A DNA stretch of 64,000 nucleotides from CAZQXD01 sp964597315 (GCA_964597315.1 CAZQXD010000004.1:50836-114835), one strand, 5' to 3'. Counted from the stretch's first letter, positions 40,772 through 50,721 are shown. Program-made: numbers and translations. Notes: generated by a model not told the origin, from the sequence alone.

Positions 40772-41422
40772 ATGCTGAAGTTTGTTCGGCGGCATGGGGG
40801 GCTGGTCGTCAAACTGCTGTTGTTGGTGTTGCTGATCGTTGTTGGCCATGTGCTGAGCGAATGGATTGTCGGCCAAATCCAGTTCGAAGCGACGCCCCGC
40901 AACGCGTCTATGGTCCATGGAGCCATAATGGCCGCTGCGGTGGCCTACGCCCTGCTGTTAGCCTGTCCTTTTATCCCCGGTGTGGAAATTGGCCTGGTTT
41001 TGTTGGCCATGTTCGGCGCTGAAATTGCACCCCTGGTGTATCTGTGTACCGTGGCCGGGCTGTGCATCAGCTTTCTAGTGGGCGCCCGTATTCCCGAGCA
41101 GACGCTGATCCGCTCCCTGGGCCGGTTGGGGCTAGCCCGGTTCAGCCGGACTCTAGAGCGGATGGCCCATCGACCCCTGGAGCAGCGCCTTCGGATGCTG
41201 CTGGAAGGGGCGCCCAACCGCTGGACGCCAACCTTGATCCGGTATCGGTATTTGGCCCTGATGGTGGGCTTCAATATACCAGGCAATGCCTTGATCGGGG
41301 GCGGCGGGGGCATCGCCCTGATGGCCGGCATGAGCCGACTGTTTTACTTTCCGGCGTTTCTGCTGGCGGTGGCGGTGGCGGTTTCTCCCGTGCCCCTGGC
41401 GGTGGCCCTAATCGGGGTTTGA
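40772..41422 (+). CDS. VTT/DedA-like membrane protein
   Basis: 216 residues with about five membrane helices. FIPGVEIGLVLLAMFGAEIAPLVYLCTVAGLCISFLVG and NIPGNALIGGGGGIALMAGMSRLF follow the F/Y-xPG-x pattern and glycine motif of SNARE-associated (VTT/TVP38) domain proteins, which include lipid scramblase-like transporters. It may be cotranscribed with the formate dehydrogenase genes (60-base gap), but a functional link is not evident. Confidence 0.75.
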   Translation: MLKFVRRHGGLVVKLLLLVLLIVVGHVLSEWIVGQIQFEATPRNASMVHGAIMAAAVAYALLLACPFIPGVEIGLVLLAMFGAEIAPLVYLCTVAGLCISFLVGARIPEQTLIRSLGRLGLARFSRTLERMAHRPLEQRLRMLLEGAPNRWTPTLIRYRYLALMVGFNIPGNALIGGGGGIALMAGMSRLFYFPAFLLAVAVAVSPVPLAVALIGV

Positions 41423-41542
41423 GGCGCGCCGCACAACTAAACCGCCCACCGGCCGGGGGCGGTCCAGTCTTGATGGGCCGCCCCAGCCGGACGTCGGCCT
41501 AGCGAGCATCGAGCCAGAACCCGCGCGGCCTGCCTGGCGTGT

Positions 41543-44500
41543 TTACTCCGAGGCGGCGAGCAGGCTGGCGTTGCCGCCGGCTGCGGTGGTGTCGATGCAG
41601 ATATGCCGTTCCGCCACATACCGGCTCGGGGCGATCACCTGGGTTTCCAACTGGACGATCGGACCGGGCCGCGCGGCGAGGGCGACGCGCAGGGTCCGTG
41701 TCCAGTCCGAGGCCCCCGCCGCCGCGACGCTGTGGATGCCCGGGAGTGTCGTCAGGTCTTCTGGATTCACCGTTCCGTCCAAGGCCGCCACCGGCGCACC
41801 CGCGTCCATGAGTGGCTTCGCCGCCGCCTCCGCCCCCGGCGCCGCGATGACCACCGGGCAACCGGCGCCGAGAGCCTGCACCGCCTGAACCAGGGCTATC
41901 TCCGCAGTCGGTCCGAGGCACAGGACCAGTCCCTTGGGGTAGAAGCCGAGCCGATTGCTTTCGCCGGTGGGGCCGGGCAAAGTCTGCGCCGTCATATCGA
42001 AGGCCGCCGTCTCGGCCAGGGCCTTGCGCACCATCCCGGTCTTGCCGGTGAGCGCCTTGCGTAGCACCGCGACCCGGTCCGGCCGCGCGGTCCAGTGGCG
42101 CGCGTCGAGTCCTTCGATTGCCGTCTTGAGCATTTGTGTCGGCGCCGTCCCGGCCTTGGGCGCGGAGTAGCTTTGAATCTTGGCGGTGCGCCGGAACCGG
42201 GTCAGATACAGCGGCCCGCCAGCCTTCGGACCGGTGCCGGACAGTCCCTCGCCACCGAAGGGCTGGGAGCCGACGATAGCGCCGATCTGATTGCGGTTGA
42301 CGTAGATGTTGCCTGCATGGATGCGCTCGACGATTTGCTGCACCCGGTCGTCGATCCGCGTGTGCAGGCCGAAGGTCAGGCCGTAGCCCCGGGCGTTGAT
42401 GTTATCGACCACCGTGTCGATGTCCCGCGCCTTGAAGGTGGCCACATGCAGCACCGGACCGAAAATCTCCCGCTCCAGATCCTCGATGCCGCCCACCTTG
42501 ACCACCGTCGGCGAGACGTAAGTGCCGGTCGTGGGCGCCGGTAGCTTCTTCAGCACCCGGCCCGCCTGCTCATGGGCGGCGACGTAAGACGCGATGCTGT
42601 CCTGGGCTTCGGCGTCGATCACCGGCGAGACGTCCACATCCGTGCGCCAGGGGTCGCCGATGCTGAGGGCATCCATGGCGCCGAACAGCATCTCCAAGAG
42701 CCGGTCGCGCGCTTCTTCCTGTACATAGAGCATCCGCAGCGCCGAGCAGCGTTGCCCCGCCGACTGGAAGGAGGAAATAAGGATGTCGCGCACCGCCTGC
42801 TCGGTCAGGGCGGTGCTGTCCACCATCATGGCGTTCAGCCCGCCGGTCTCGGCGATCAGCACCGCATCGGGCTTGGCATTGGCGGCCAGCGCCCGGTGGA
42901 TGATTTGCGCCACCTCGGTGGAGCCGGTGAAGCAAACCCCGGCGATACGCGGATCGCTGGTCAGGGGCCCGCCCACCGTCGGCCCGTCGCCGGGCAGCAG
43001 TTGCAGCGCCGCCTCGGGCAGACCGGCCTCACGCATCAGCGCCACCGCGCGGGCGGCGATCAGGGGTGTTTGCTCGGCGGGTTTCGCCAGCACCCCGTTG
43101 CCTGCGGCCAGGGCCGCGCTGATTTGTCCGGTGAAAATCGCCAGAGGAAAATTCCATGGGCTGATGCAGACAAAGATGCCGCAAGGCTCACCGGGTTGTT
43201 CGTCTTCCAGGCGCTCGGCCTCATCGGCGTAGTAACGCAGGAAATCCACCGCCTCGCGCACCTCGGCGATGCCGTCCATGAGCATCTTGCCGGCCTCGCG
43301 GGTGGCCAGGGCGCACAGTTCCGCCACGTTGTCCTCATATAAATCTGCGGTCTTGCGCAACACCGCCGCCCGTTCGGACGCCGGGCGCGCCGACCACGCC
43401 TGGAATCCGGCCTCGGCCCCATCTAGGGCGGCGGCGACCTCCTCGGGGGTGGTGTCGTGTACCTGACCGACGACGCGCTGGGTATCGGCTGGCGAGACCG
43501 CGTCCCGGGCCGGACCCTTGGGCGCCGGGGAGTCGGCCAGCATCGGCCCGGCGGTCCAGGTCTTGTGGGCGAATTTTTCGCGGGCCTTCAGCAACGGCAG
43601 AATCGAGGCTGGCTCGTTGATCCTGAAGCCCCGGGAATTTTTCCGTTCTGGCGCGAAAAGCTCCCCAGGCAGCCGAATCGAGGCATTGGGGATGGCGTCG
43701 CCGAGGGCCTCGAACTCGGCCAGGGGGTCGCGGCACACCTCGCTGGCGGGGATGGACTTATCGACCACCTGGTTGACGAAGGAACTGTTGGCGCCGTTCT
43801 CAAGAAGTCGGCGCACCAGATAGGCCAGCAGGTCGCGATGGGCGCCGACGGGGGCGTAAATGCGACAGCGCGTGCCCTCGGTCTTTTTGATCATCTCGTG
43901 CAGCGATTCGCCCATGCCATGCAGGCGTTGGAACTCGAAGCCGCTCTTGTCCTCGCCAGCGATCGCCAACACCATGGAGCAGGTGTGGGCATTGTGGGTC
44001 GCAAACTGCGGATAGATGCGATCGCGCCGGTCCATCAGCATCTGGGCGCAGGCCATATAGCTCACGTCGGTGTTCACCTTGCGGGTATAGACCGGGAAAC
44101 GTTCCACGCCCAATTCCTGGGCCAGCTTGATCTCGGTGTCCCAGTAAGCCCCCTTGACCAGGCGCACCATGATCCGGCGGTCGAACCGTTCGGCCAGGTC
44201 GTAGAGGGTCTCGATCACCGGCGCCGCCCGCCGCCCGTAAGCCTGTACGACGACGCCGAAACCGTCCCAGCCGGCCAGCTCGGGGTCCGCCAGCAGGGCC
44301 TCGATCACGTCCAGGGAAATATCCAGCCGGTCCTGTTCCTCGGCGTCGATGTTGAAGCCGATCCGGGCCTTGGCGGCCTGCCTTACCAGGTCACGCGCCC
44401 GGGGCGCCAGTTCGTCCATCACCGTCTTGCGGTGGCTGTATTCATAGCGGGGATGCAGCGCCGAGAGCTTCACCGAGATGCCAGCGCTGGAGCGGACGTC

Positions 44501-45208
44501 GCCCTTGGCCGCCCTGGCGATGGCCGTGATCGCTTTGGCGTAGGCGGCGGTGTAGCGCACCGCGTCGGCTTCCGTGCGCGCCGCCTCGCCCAGCATGTCA
44601 TAGGAATAGGTGTAGCCGTTGTCCTCCCACTCGCGGGCGTTTTTCATGGCCGTGTCGATGGTCTCGCCGAGCACGAACTGGCGGGCGAGGATCTTCATGG
44701 ACTGGGCCACCGCTGTGCGCACCAGCGGTTCACCCATCCGCCGCACCAGGCCGCGCAGCGCCCGGGCGGGCCGCCCCGGATCGTCGTCCAGCACTTTGCC
44801 GGTCAGCATCAGCGCCCAGGTCGAGGCATTGACCAGGGACGAGGACGATTTGCCGAGATGCGCGCCCCAGTCGGAAGGCTCGATCTTGTCGTAGATCAGA
44901 TCGTCGATGCTCTCGGCGTCCGGCACCCGCAGTAGCGCCTCGGCGAGGCACATCAAGCCGACGCCTTCGGCGGTGGATAGCCCATATTGAGACAAAAACG
45001 CCTCCATCATCGTGGGCGAGGTCTCGGCGCGCACCCGCTCCACGATGTGGGCGCCTTTTTCGGCGACCCGGGCGCGCTCCTCTTGACTCAGCTTGATCCG
45101 CTGGACCAGGCCGCGCAGCACCTCAGCTTCGTCGGCACTGTAGCCGCTGCGCACCAGGGCGCGTTTTTCGCTCAGGGATTCGATCGCTGCGGTCTGGCCT
45201 TTTTCCAT
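41543..45208 (-). CDS. putA: Bifunctional proline dehydrogenase / glutamate-semialdehyde dehydrogenase
   Basis: 1221 residues. The N-terminal helical part lacks the ribbon-helix-helix repressor domain of E. coli PutA. The FAD barrel has VRLVKGAYWDTEIKLAQE and FATHNAHTCSMVLAIAG. The aldehyde dehydrogenase part has the catalytic cysteine in FQSAGQRCSALRML and the glutamate in AETGGLNAMMV. The C-terminal 190 residues form the inactive ALDH-like lid of long PutA forms. It oxidises proline to glutamate at the membrane. It follows a TRAP operon on the same strand by 100 bases. Confidence 0.96.
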   Translation of the reverse strand: MEKGQTAAIESLSEKRALVRSGYSADEAEVLRGLVQRIKLSQEERARVAEKGAHIVERVRAETSPTMMEAFLSQYGLSTAEGVGLMCLAEALLRVPDAESIDDLIYDKIEPSDWGAHLGKSSSSLVNASTWALMLTGKVLDDDPGRPARALRGLVRRMGEPLVRTAVAQSMKILARQFVLGETIDTAMKNAREWEDNGYTYSYDMLGEAARTEADAVRYTAAYAKAITAIARAAKGDVRSSAGISVKLSALHPRYEYSHRKTVMDELAPRARDLVRQAAKARIGFNIDAEEQDRLDISLDVIEALLADPELAGWDGFGVVVQAYGRRAAPVIETLYDLAERFDRRIMVRLVKGAYWDTEIKLAQELGVERFPVYTRKVNTDVSYMACAQMLMDRRDRIYPQFATHNAHTCSMVLAIAGEDKSGFEFQRLHGMGESLHEMIKKTEGTRCRIYAPVGAHRDLLAYLVRRLLENGANSSFVNQVVDKSIPASEVCRDPLAEFEALGDAIPNASIRLPGELFAPERKNSRGFRINEPASILPLLKAREKFAHKTWTAGPMLADSPAPKGPARDAVSPADTQRVVGQVHDTTPEEVAAALDGAEAGFQAWSARPASERAAVLRKTADLYEDNVAELCALATREAGKMLMDGIAEVREAVDFLRYYADEAERLEDEQPGEPCGIFVCISPWNFPLAIFTGQISAALAAGNGVLAKPAEQTPLIAARAVALMREAGLPEAALQLLPGDGPTVGGPLTSDPRIAGVCFTGSTEVAQIIHRALAANAKPDAVLIAETGGLNAMMVDSTALTEQAVRDILISSFQSAGQRCSALRMLYVQEEARDRLLEMLFGAMDALSIGDPWRTDVDVSPVIDAEAQDSIASYVAAHEQAGRVLKKLPAPTTGTYVSPTVVKVGGIEDLEREIFGPVLHVATFKARDIDTVVDNINARGYGLTFGLHTRIDDRVQQIVERIHAGNIYVNRNQIGAIVGSQPFGGEGLSGTGPKAGGPLYLTRFRRTAKIQSYSAPKAGTAPTQMLKTAIEGLDARHWTARPDRVAVLRKALTGKTGMVRKALAETAAFDMTAQTLPGPTGESNRLGFYPKGLVLCLGPTAEIALVQAVQALGAGCPVVIAAPGAEAAAKPLMDAGAPVAALDGTVNPEDLTTLPGIHSVAAAGASDWTRTLRVALAARPGPIVQLETQVIAPSRYVAERHICIDTTAAGGNASLLAASE

Positions 45209-45239
45209 CTGAAGTCCCCTGTTCTCAATCTGTAAAACG

Positions 45240-45256
45240 CACGGCCTTCAGCCGTG
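45240..45256. other. Small hairpin upstream of putA
   Basis: CACGGC-CTTCA-GCCGTG forms a 6-bp stem in the 102-base gap between the TRAP large subunit and putA. It has no T-run. It could be an mRNA processing or REP-type structure. Confidence 0.35.
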
Positions 45257-45310
45257 TGATGATAGGTTGCTTTCGTTGCCGTGCGGCACGCACACCGTAG
45301 CGCCCTGGAA

Positions 45311-46636
45311 TTAGTAGCCGAACAACAGCCTGGGCAGCCAAAGGGTAATTTCCGGGAAGATCACCAGTAGGGTCAGGCCGAAGATCTGGAGTAAGATGAA
45401 CGGGATGGCCGCCTTATAAAGGTGGTTGATGGTGATGTCCGGTGGCGCCACCGCTCGCATGTAGAACAGGTTGTAGCCGAAGGGCGGCGTGATGTAGGCG
45501 GTCTGCATGCTGACGATAAACAGGATCGCGAACCAGACCGGATCGAAACCCAGGGATTCGACGATGGGCACGAACAGCGGCACGGTGATAAAGACGATGG
45601 CGAAATCGTCGAGGAACATACCCAGCAGGAAGTAGATCACCAGCATGGTGACGATGACCATGTAGGGCGCCAACTGATTGTCCTCGATAAACTCTTCGAG
45701 GATAAAACCAGCGCCGAGGCCGAGATAGACCTTGCTGAAGAATACCGCCGCCAGGGTGATCCAGATCAGCATGCCCATCAGCTTGGTGGTCTCGAACAGC
45801 ACGATCTTCACCATGCCGAAGGACAGGGTGCGGTAGATGGCAGCCGCGATGATCGCGCCCGCCGCGCCCACGGCCGAGGCTTCAGAGGGCGTGGTCACGC
45901 CGAAAACGATGAAGCTCAGCACCGTTCCGATCAGCAGGCCCGGCAGGATCAGCGCCTTCAGGGACACCAGCTTGCCCACCAGATTAGCCCGCTCTTCCTT
46001 GGGAACCGGCGGCGCCAGGGACGGCTTGATCATGCTCATGGTCATCACGTACACCATGTAGATCCCGGCCAGCATCAGCCCCGGAATCAGGCCCGCCGCG
46101 AACAGGGCGCCCACCGACTCCTTAGCGAGATAGGCGTACAGAATCATCAACACGCTAGGTGGAATCAGGAAGCCGAGCGCGCCCCCCGCCATGATCGTGC
46201 CGGTGGCCAGTTTTTTGTCGTAGCCGCGTTTCATCATCGCCGGCAGGGCGATGATGCCGAGACTGACGGTGGCGGCGCCGGAGACCCCGGCCATGGCGGC
46301 GATCAACGCGCAGATAATCACCGTGCCCACCCCCAGGCCGCCGGGGACGCCGCTGAAGATCGTGCTGATCATGCTAAAAAGCGCATCGGTGATGCCGGAT
46401 TTCTCCAGCATCAGGCCCATGAAGATAAACATGGGCACGGCGACCAGCAGGAAGTTGTCCATGGACGCGAAGGAGCTGATGGCCAGCAACTCAAGCCCGC
46501 CCGCGCCCCAGAGGAAATAAGCGAACACGGTGCCGACCGTGAGCAGCGCCCAGGTCAACGGCGCGCCCAGCGCCAGCAGGAACAGCATCGAGCCGAACAT
46601 GCCAAGTGTTACGAGGCCAGGATCAAGGTCTAACAT
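45311..46636 (-). CDS. TRAP transporter large membrane subunit (DctM), putA-linked
   Basis: 441 residues, about 12 membrane helices. VAVPMFIFMGLMLEKSGITDALF, GVSGAATVSLGIIALPAMM, GALGFLIPPSVLMILYAY and GVTTPSEASAVGAAGA are DctM motifs. It pairs with the subunits encoded just upstream. Linkage to putA suggests proline or a related compatible solute as substrate, but other carboxylates are equally possible. Confidence 0.94.
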   Translation of the reverse strand: MLDLDPGLVTLGMFGSMLFLLALGAPLTWALLTVGTVFAYFLWGAGGLELLAISSFASMDNFLLVAVPMFIFMGLMLEKSGITDALFSMISTIFSGVPGGLGVGTVIICALIAAMAGVSGAATVSLGIIALPAMMKRGYDKKLATGTIMAGGALGFLIPPSVLMILYAYLAKESVGALFAAGLIPGLMLAGIYMVYVMTMSMIKPSLAPPVPKEERANLVGKLVSLKALILPGLLIGTVLSFIVFGVTTPSEASAVGAAGAIIAAAIYRTLSFGMVKIVLFETTKLMGMLIWITLAAVFFSKVYLGLGAGFILEEFIEDNQLAPYMVIVTMLVIYFLLGMFLDDFAIVFITVPLFVPIVESLGFDPVWFAILFIVSMQTAYITPPFGYNLFYMRAVAPPDITINHLYKAAIPFILLQIFGLTLLVIFPEITLWLPRLLFGY

Positions 46637-46680
46637 ATTGTTCCCATTTTTTGATGCAACGGTCCGAGGGCCATCGCCGC

Positions 46681-47313
46681 TTAGGGTTTGTCTTTGCCAT
46701 CTGTTTCGTGCAACAGCACATGATCCTTCGGGACGTACGGCAAATGGTCGTCCTGGATGTGCGCCATCTGCAGCTCGCGATGCTCCAAACCCTGCCTCTG
46801 AATCTCGGGCATGATGTTGAAGGCCACCGCGATGTCGCGAATGAGGTGCGCCAGGCTCTGTAGCCAGATCAGCAAGGCCGCGATGGGCAGTACGCTCTTG
46901 AACGGATAGATCGGGGGCGCCCAGGTGCTCTTTGAGGAGCGTTCACCGATTTGCCAGGACTCGATGGCGAATTCGAGGGCCACGAAAAAGAACACGCCGA
47001 AGATGACCAGGCCCAGCAAGCCGGTGATGACGTCGAGAAAAGCCCGCCCGCGCGGCGGGAACAGTTGATAGACCACCTCACTGCGCACATGGCCGTTGTG
47101 CAGATGGGTGTAGACGCCGGCCATGATGCAAAACGTGCCGTATAGCATCGTGGTGCTTTCGTGGGCCCATTCTGTGGGGCTGTCCAGCAGATACCGCGCA
47201 GTGATTTCGTATAGCAGGACGCCGATCATGACCAGGCACAGCCAGGATACGGCCCTGCCGACGAAATCGGATATGGCGTCCTGCAGGGCCAGTAGGCGAC
47301 TCAGTATCGACAT
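46681..47313 (-). CDS. TRAP transporter small membrane subunit (DctQ), putA-linked
   Basis: 210 residues with four membrane helices (WLCLVMIGVLLYEITARYLL at the start) and the DctQ motif EWAHESTTMLYGTFCIMAGVYTHLHNGHVRSEVVY. The C-terminal tail of about 45 charged residues is unusually long. Its ATG shares bases with the stop of the binding-protein gene at 47313. Confidence 0.92.
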   Translation of the reverse strand: MSILSRLLALQDAISDFVGRAVSWLCLVMIGVLLYEITARYLLDSPTEWAHESTTMLYGTFCIMAGVYTHLHNGHVRSEVVYQLFPPRGRAFLDVITGLLGLVIFGVFFFVALEFAIESWQIGERSSKSTWAPPIYPFKSVLPIAALLIWLQSLAHLIRDIAVAFNIMPEIQRQGLEHRELQMAHIQDDHLPYVPKDHVLLHETDGKDKP

Positions 47314-48329
47314 CAGAGCCGGCCAGCCGCCTTGGCGGTGGAGCGCAGTATCTCAATGGCCTTTGCCGCCCGCTCGGATTTGGCCGCCTCCTCGTCCCAC
47401 ACGGCCTGGGCGGCCGCCACCAATGCGGCGGTATCCTCCGCCGGGAGCCTGGAGAACTCCATGATGCCCTCAGAGGCCGCCTTCAGGTTATCGGATACGA
47501 TCCAATTGTGAAGATTGGAGGCATGGGTCTCGTAGGCCATCTCCATGATTTTTTTCTGGGCGTCGGAGAGCGAGTTCCATTTGTCCAGGTTCATCAAGAC
47601 ATCGTCGGTATAGCCCGGATCGACCAGATTCAGGTAGGTGTAGTATTTGGCCGCCTCGTAAAGCTTGAGCTGCTTGTACTCGCTCGGTCCGCCATAGATG
47701 ACGCCGTCGATGGCGCCCGTGCCAAGGCCCACATAGAGTTCGGAGCCGGGCATGAACACGGTGGGAATGTCGAGCTTTTGCAGGATGGCCGCCACCGAGG
47801 GCGTGGCCCGAATCTTCATCGTCTTAAGGTCGTCGAGGGTTTTGACCGGTTCTTTGGTGAGAAGGTCGTAGCTGCCGCCGAAAACCGGGCCGAAATAGTG
47901 GACGTTCTGCTCTGCGTAGGCTTCCCGCACCAGGTCCCGGAGGCCCTTGGTATCGAAGATGTAGCGGGCCTCGTCATAAGAAGTCCATGAGCCGGGCAGG
48001 CCGGATTCGATCGCCGCAATATCCACAGCGCCCGGCCAGTAGCCGCCGTAGCCTTCGCACATGTCCAGGGTTCCCGCAGATACGGCTTTCATCATCTCGG
48101 CGTCCGGCACGATAGAGCCGCCGGTGAAGCGCTGGACGCGGATGATGCCGTCGGTAGCGGTTTTCAGATTGTCGGTAAACGTATCGAAGATCGCGTCGGC
48201 CTCTTTGCCCCAGTAGGTCTGCATCCGCAGGCGGATTTTGCTTTGCCCGAAAGCCTGAGACGACACACCCATGGCCGCAGCCGCTCCGGCGCCCGTGAGG
48301 GCGGTTCCAAGAAACTGACGTCTTTTCAT
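47313..48329 (-). CDS. TRAP transporter solute-binding protein, putA-linked
   Basis: 338 residues. The N terminus, MKRRQFLGTALTGAGAAAAMGVSSQAFGQ, is a twin-arginine-type signal. The binding fold shows DDLKTMKIRATPSVAAILQKLDIPTVFMPGSELYVGLGTGAIDGVIYGGPSEY, with the family arginine in MKIRA. It is first in the dctPQM-putA run and divergent from the ureohydrolase. Confidence 0.93.
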   Translation of the reverse strand: MKRRQFLGTALTGAGAAAAMGVSSQAFGQSKIRLRMQTYWGKEADAIFDTFTDNLKTATDGIIRVQRFTGGSIVPDAEMMKAVSAGTLDMCEGYGGYWPGAVDIAAIESGLPGSWTSYDEARYIFDTKGLRDLVREAYAEQNVHYFGPVFGGSYDLLTKEPVKTLDDLKTMKIRATPSVAAILQKLDIPTVFMPGSELYVGLGTGAIDGVIYGGPSEYKQLKLYEAAKYYTYLNLVDPGYTDDVLMNLDKWNSLSDAQKKIMEMAYETHASNLHNWIVSDNLKAASEGIMEFSRLPAEDTAALVAAAQAVWDEEAAKSERAAKAIEILRSTAKAAGRL

Positions 48330-48757
48330 GAGGTTTCCCCCTTAAAATTTAAAAATCCTGCCTAAAGGTTTGTGATCTTCCCTCTAGGTCAGGCGCCCTA
48401 TATGACAATATAGGTTAGGAAATCGGAACGTGCGTGTGGCCTACAAACAAATTACGGGTAGCCGGTCGCGGGGCCTTGACGAGCGGCTAGAGTCCCTATG
48501 GGCTCTGAACGCGCTCCAGCCGCGATTTTTTCAGCCTCCGAAACCACAACCAACGCACAAGCGCCCAATGTCGGCGTCCCGCACTCGCTTTGGGATGGAG
48601 CATCCGACCCAGCGTCAAGTGGCCACGGGATGGCCTATCCTTGTGCTATCGACGCTCACCACCGGCCGCGCTTGCACGCTCATCTGTGCGGGGCCGGGCG
48701 CAAGCGCGCCACGGACCAAGATTCAGCATTCGTCAACGGGACACAGAGGAGAGCAAC
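48330..48757. promoter_or_regulatory. Divergent promoter region of the TRAP-putA operon and ureohydrolase
   Basis: 428 bases between divergent genes. CCTATAT-GACA-ATATAGG at 48397-48414 is a perfect 7-bp inverted repeat in an AT-rich patch about 70 bases upstream of the TRAP gene, a good operator candidate. The remaining part, nearer the ureohydrolase, is GC-rich with open frames that look random. AGAGGAGAG at 48745-48752 is the ribosome site for ATG 48758. Confidence 0.5.
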
Positions 48758-49810
48758 ATGATTTCGCAAGAAAAGCTCGCTGCGCTCCGGGCGCGGTACC
48801 AAAATGCCAAAGGCGGAGACATCCACGATCCGAAGCTCGCCGAGGTGGCGCGGCACGTCTTTAAGAATCCGGGACGCCGAGCGATCCCTTACTCGGGCAT
48901 TCCGACCCTGCTGGACGCCCCGTATCGGGAGATCGACACGGAGAAGCCGGATTTCGGAGATCTGCGGGTTGCCTTGGTCGGTGTCCCCATGGACCTCGGA
49001 GTGACGAATCGAAGCGGCGCGCGATTCGGACCACGGGCGGTGCGGGCCATCGAGCGCATCGGTCCATATCATCATGTGCATGGCATCGCCCCCACCGCCC
49101 AATGGCGGGTGGGGGACGTGGGGGACGTGCCGTTTCGCGGACGCTACAATCTCACCGAAGCCATCGAGGACATCGAGAACTTCTTTCGCCTGATCGTCGA
49201 TGCGGGGGTATCCCCGGTGAGCGTGGGGGGCGATCACTCGGTCACCCATCCCATACTGAAAGCTTTGGGCCACGCCGCGCCCGTGGGCCTTATTCACATC
49301 GACGCCCACTGCGATACGGCCGGTGAGTATGACGGGTCGAAGTTCAACCATGGAGGTCCGTTTCGCCATGCGGTGCTCGACGGCGTTCTGGACCCGGAGC
49401 GGACGATCCAGATCGGCATCCGCGGCTCCTCGGAGTTCGTCTGGGAGTTCTCCTACGAAGCGGGGATGACGGTGATCCACGCCGAGGAGTTCCACCGCAT
49501 GGGCGTCGATGAGGTCATCGCAAGGGCCCGAACGGTCGTCGGGGAGGGGCCGACCTATGTGTCCTTTGACGTGGACGGTATCGACCCCGCCTTCGCGCCG
49601 GGTACCGGAACGCCGGAGGTGGGCGGATTGACGCCGAGGGAGGTGCAGATGCTGTTCCACGGACTGGCTGGCCTCAATATCATCGGCGGCGATGTGGTGG
49701 AGATTGCGCCCCAATACGACGCCAATACCAATACCGCGCAACTCGGCGCCCAGATGCTCTTTGAGATACTCTGCCTTACCGTGCTGAATCTCGAAAAGCG
49801 CGATGCGTGA
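48758..49810 (+). CDS. Ureohydrolase (agmatinase/guanidino-acid hydrolase family)
   Basis: 350 residues from ATG 48758. The dinuclear manganese site is complete: GGDHSVTHP, HIDAHCDTAG and SFDVDGIDPAFAPGTGTPE. An N-terminal extension of about 60 residues (KLAEVARHVFKNPGRRAIPYSGIPTLLDAPYREI) precedes the catalytic fold, making it longer than typical agmatinase (about 310). It releases urea from a guanidino compound. The divergent TRAP-putA operon suggests a shared nitrogenous substrate, perhaps a guanidino acid. The substrate is not assigned. Confidence 0.88.
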   Translation: MISQEKLAALRARYQNAKGGDIHDPKLAEVARHVFKNPGRRAIPYSGIPTLLDAPYREIDTEKPDFGDLRVALVGVPMDLGVTNRSGARFGPRAVRAIERIGPYHHVHGIAPTAQWRVGDVGDVPFRGRYNLTEAIEDIENFFRLIVDAGVSPVSVGGDHSVTHPILKALGHAAPVGLIHIDAHCDTAGEYDGSKFNHGGPFRHAVLDGVLDPERTIQIGIRGSSEFVWEFSYEAGMTVIHAEEFHRMGVDEVIARARTVVGEGPTYVSFDVDGIDPAFAPGTGTPEVGGLTPREVQMLFHGLAGLNIIGGDVVEIAPQYDANTNTAQLGAQMLFEILCLTVLNLEKRDA

Positions 49811-49835
49811 TTAACCCGCGACCGCGCAAGACCTG

Positions 49836-50690
49836 ATGGCCCGTTCCAGTTCTCCACCCCTCTACCGTCCCGCCATGACTGCGGCGGGCCTGTCCCCCAC
49901 CCACACCGTCACCGCCGTGGACGAGTACGGCGAGTCGCAGACAGTGGCGATCGCCGGGGAGCGGCCCCTGACCCTGTACCTGGACCGGCGGGAGATCGTC
50001 ACCCTGATGACCCTGGGTTCCCACCCCGAGGCTCTGGCCTTGGGCTATCTACGTAATCAGGGCTTTGTCACCGATCTGGCCCGGATCGCTGCGGTACAGG
50101 TGGACTGGGATGTGGAGTCCGTGGTGGTGACCAGCCACACCGGCGACCTGGGCGATTCCCCTCGCTTGGACAAGCGCACCGTCACCACCGGCTGCGGCCA
50201 GGGCACGGTGTACGGGGATCTCATGGACCAACTGGAACGGGTGAGCATCCCCCGCCGCCACTTCCGCCAGTCGCGATTGTATGAACTGTTGGGCGCTATC
50301 AGCGCCTATAACCAGGTCTACAAGCAGGCCGGCGCCGTACACGGCTGCGCTTTGTGCGGGGATACGGAAATTCTCCATTTCGTGGAGGACGTGGGCCGCC
50401 ACAATGCCGTGGACGCCATCGCCGGGCTGATGTGGCTGGAAGGCCAGGGAGGGGGCGACAAGGTGTTCTACACCACCGGGCGGCTGACCTCGGAGATGGT
50501 CATCAAGGTGGCGCAAATGGGCATTCCCCTGCTGCTGTCCCGCTCCGGGATCACCCAAATGGGCCTGGACATGGGGCGGCGCACCGGGGTGACCCTGATC
50601 GGCCGGGCCAAGGGGCGACATTTTTTGGTCTACCATGGGGCGGAGAACCTGAGCCTGGACGCGCCGCCGCCCCGCCGTCCGGGCCAATGA
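49836..50690 (+). CDS. fdhD: Formate dehydrogenase accessory sulfurtransferase FdhD
   Basis: 284 residues. It transfers sulfur to the molybdenum cofactor before insertion into formate dehydrogenase. The sulfur-carrying cysteine region is AVHGCALCGD, followed by EDVGRHNAVDAIAG and TTGRLTSEMVIKVAQMGIPLLLSRSG. ATG 49836 is used; ATG 49875 (MTAAGLSPT) is an alternative. It lies 9 kb from the formate dehydrogenase genes, its probable client, separated by the putA region. Confidence 0.94.
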   Translation: MARSSSPPLYRPAMTAAGLSPTHTVTAVDEYGESQTVAIAGERPLTLYLDRREIVTLMTLGSHPEALALGYLRNQGFVTDLARIAAVQVDWDVESVVVTSHTGDLGDSPRLDKRTVTTGCGQGTVYGDLMDQLERVSIPRRHFRQSRLYELLGAISAYNQVYKQAGAVHGCALCGDTEILHFVEDVGRHNAVDAIAGLMWLEGQGGGDKVFYTTGRLTSEMVIKVAQMGIPLLLSRSGITQMGLDMGRRTGVTLIGRAKGRHFLVYHGAENLSLDAPPPRRPGQ

Positions 50691-50721
50691 CGCCTAGCCA
50701 TCGACACCAAAGCGACCCCCC

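Noticed and set aside
48430..48864. Plus-strand frames between the TRAP gene and the ureohydrolase
   Set aside because: Composition is basic and irregular, no family resemblance, and they overlap the true ureohydrolase start at 48758, which has a good ribosome site.
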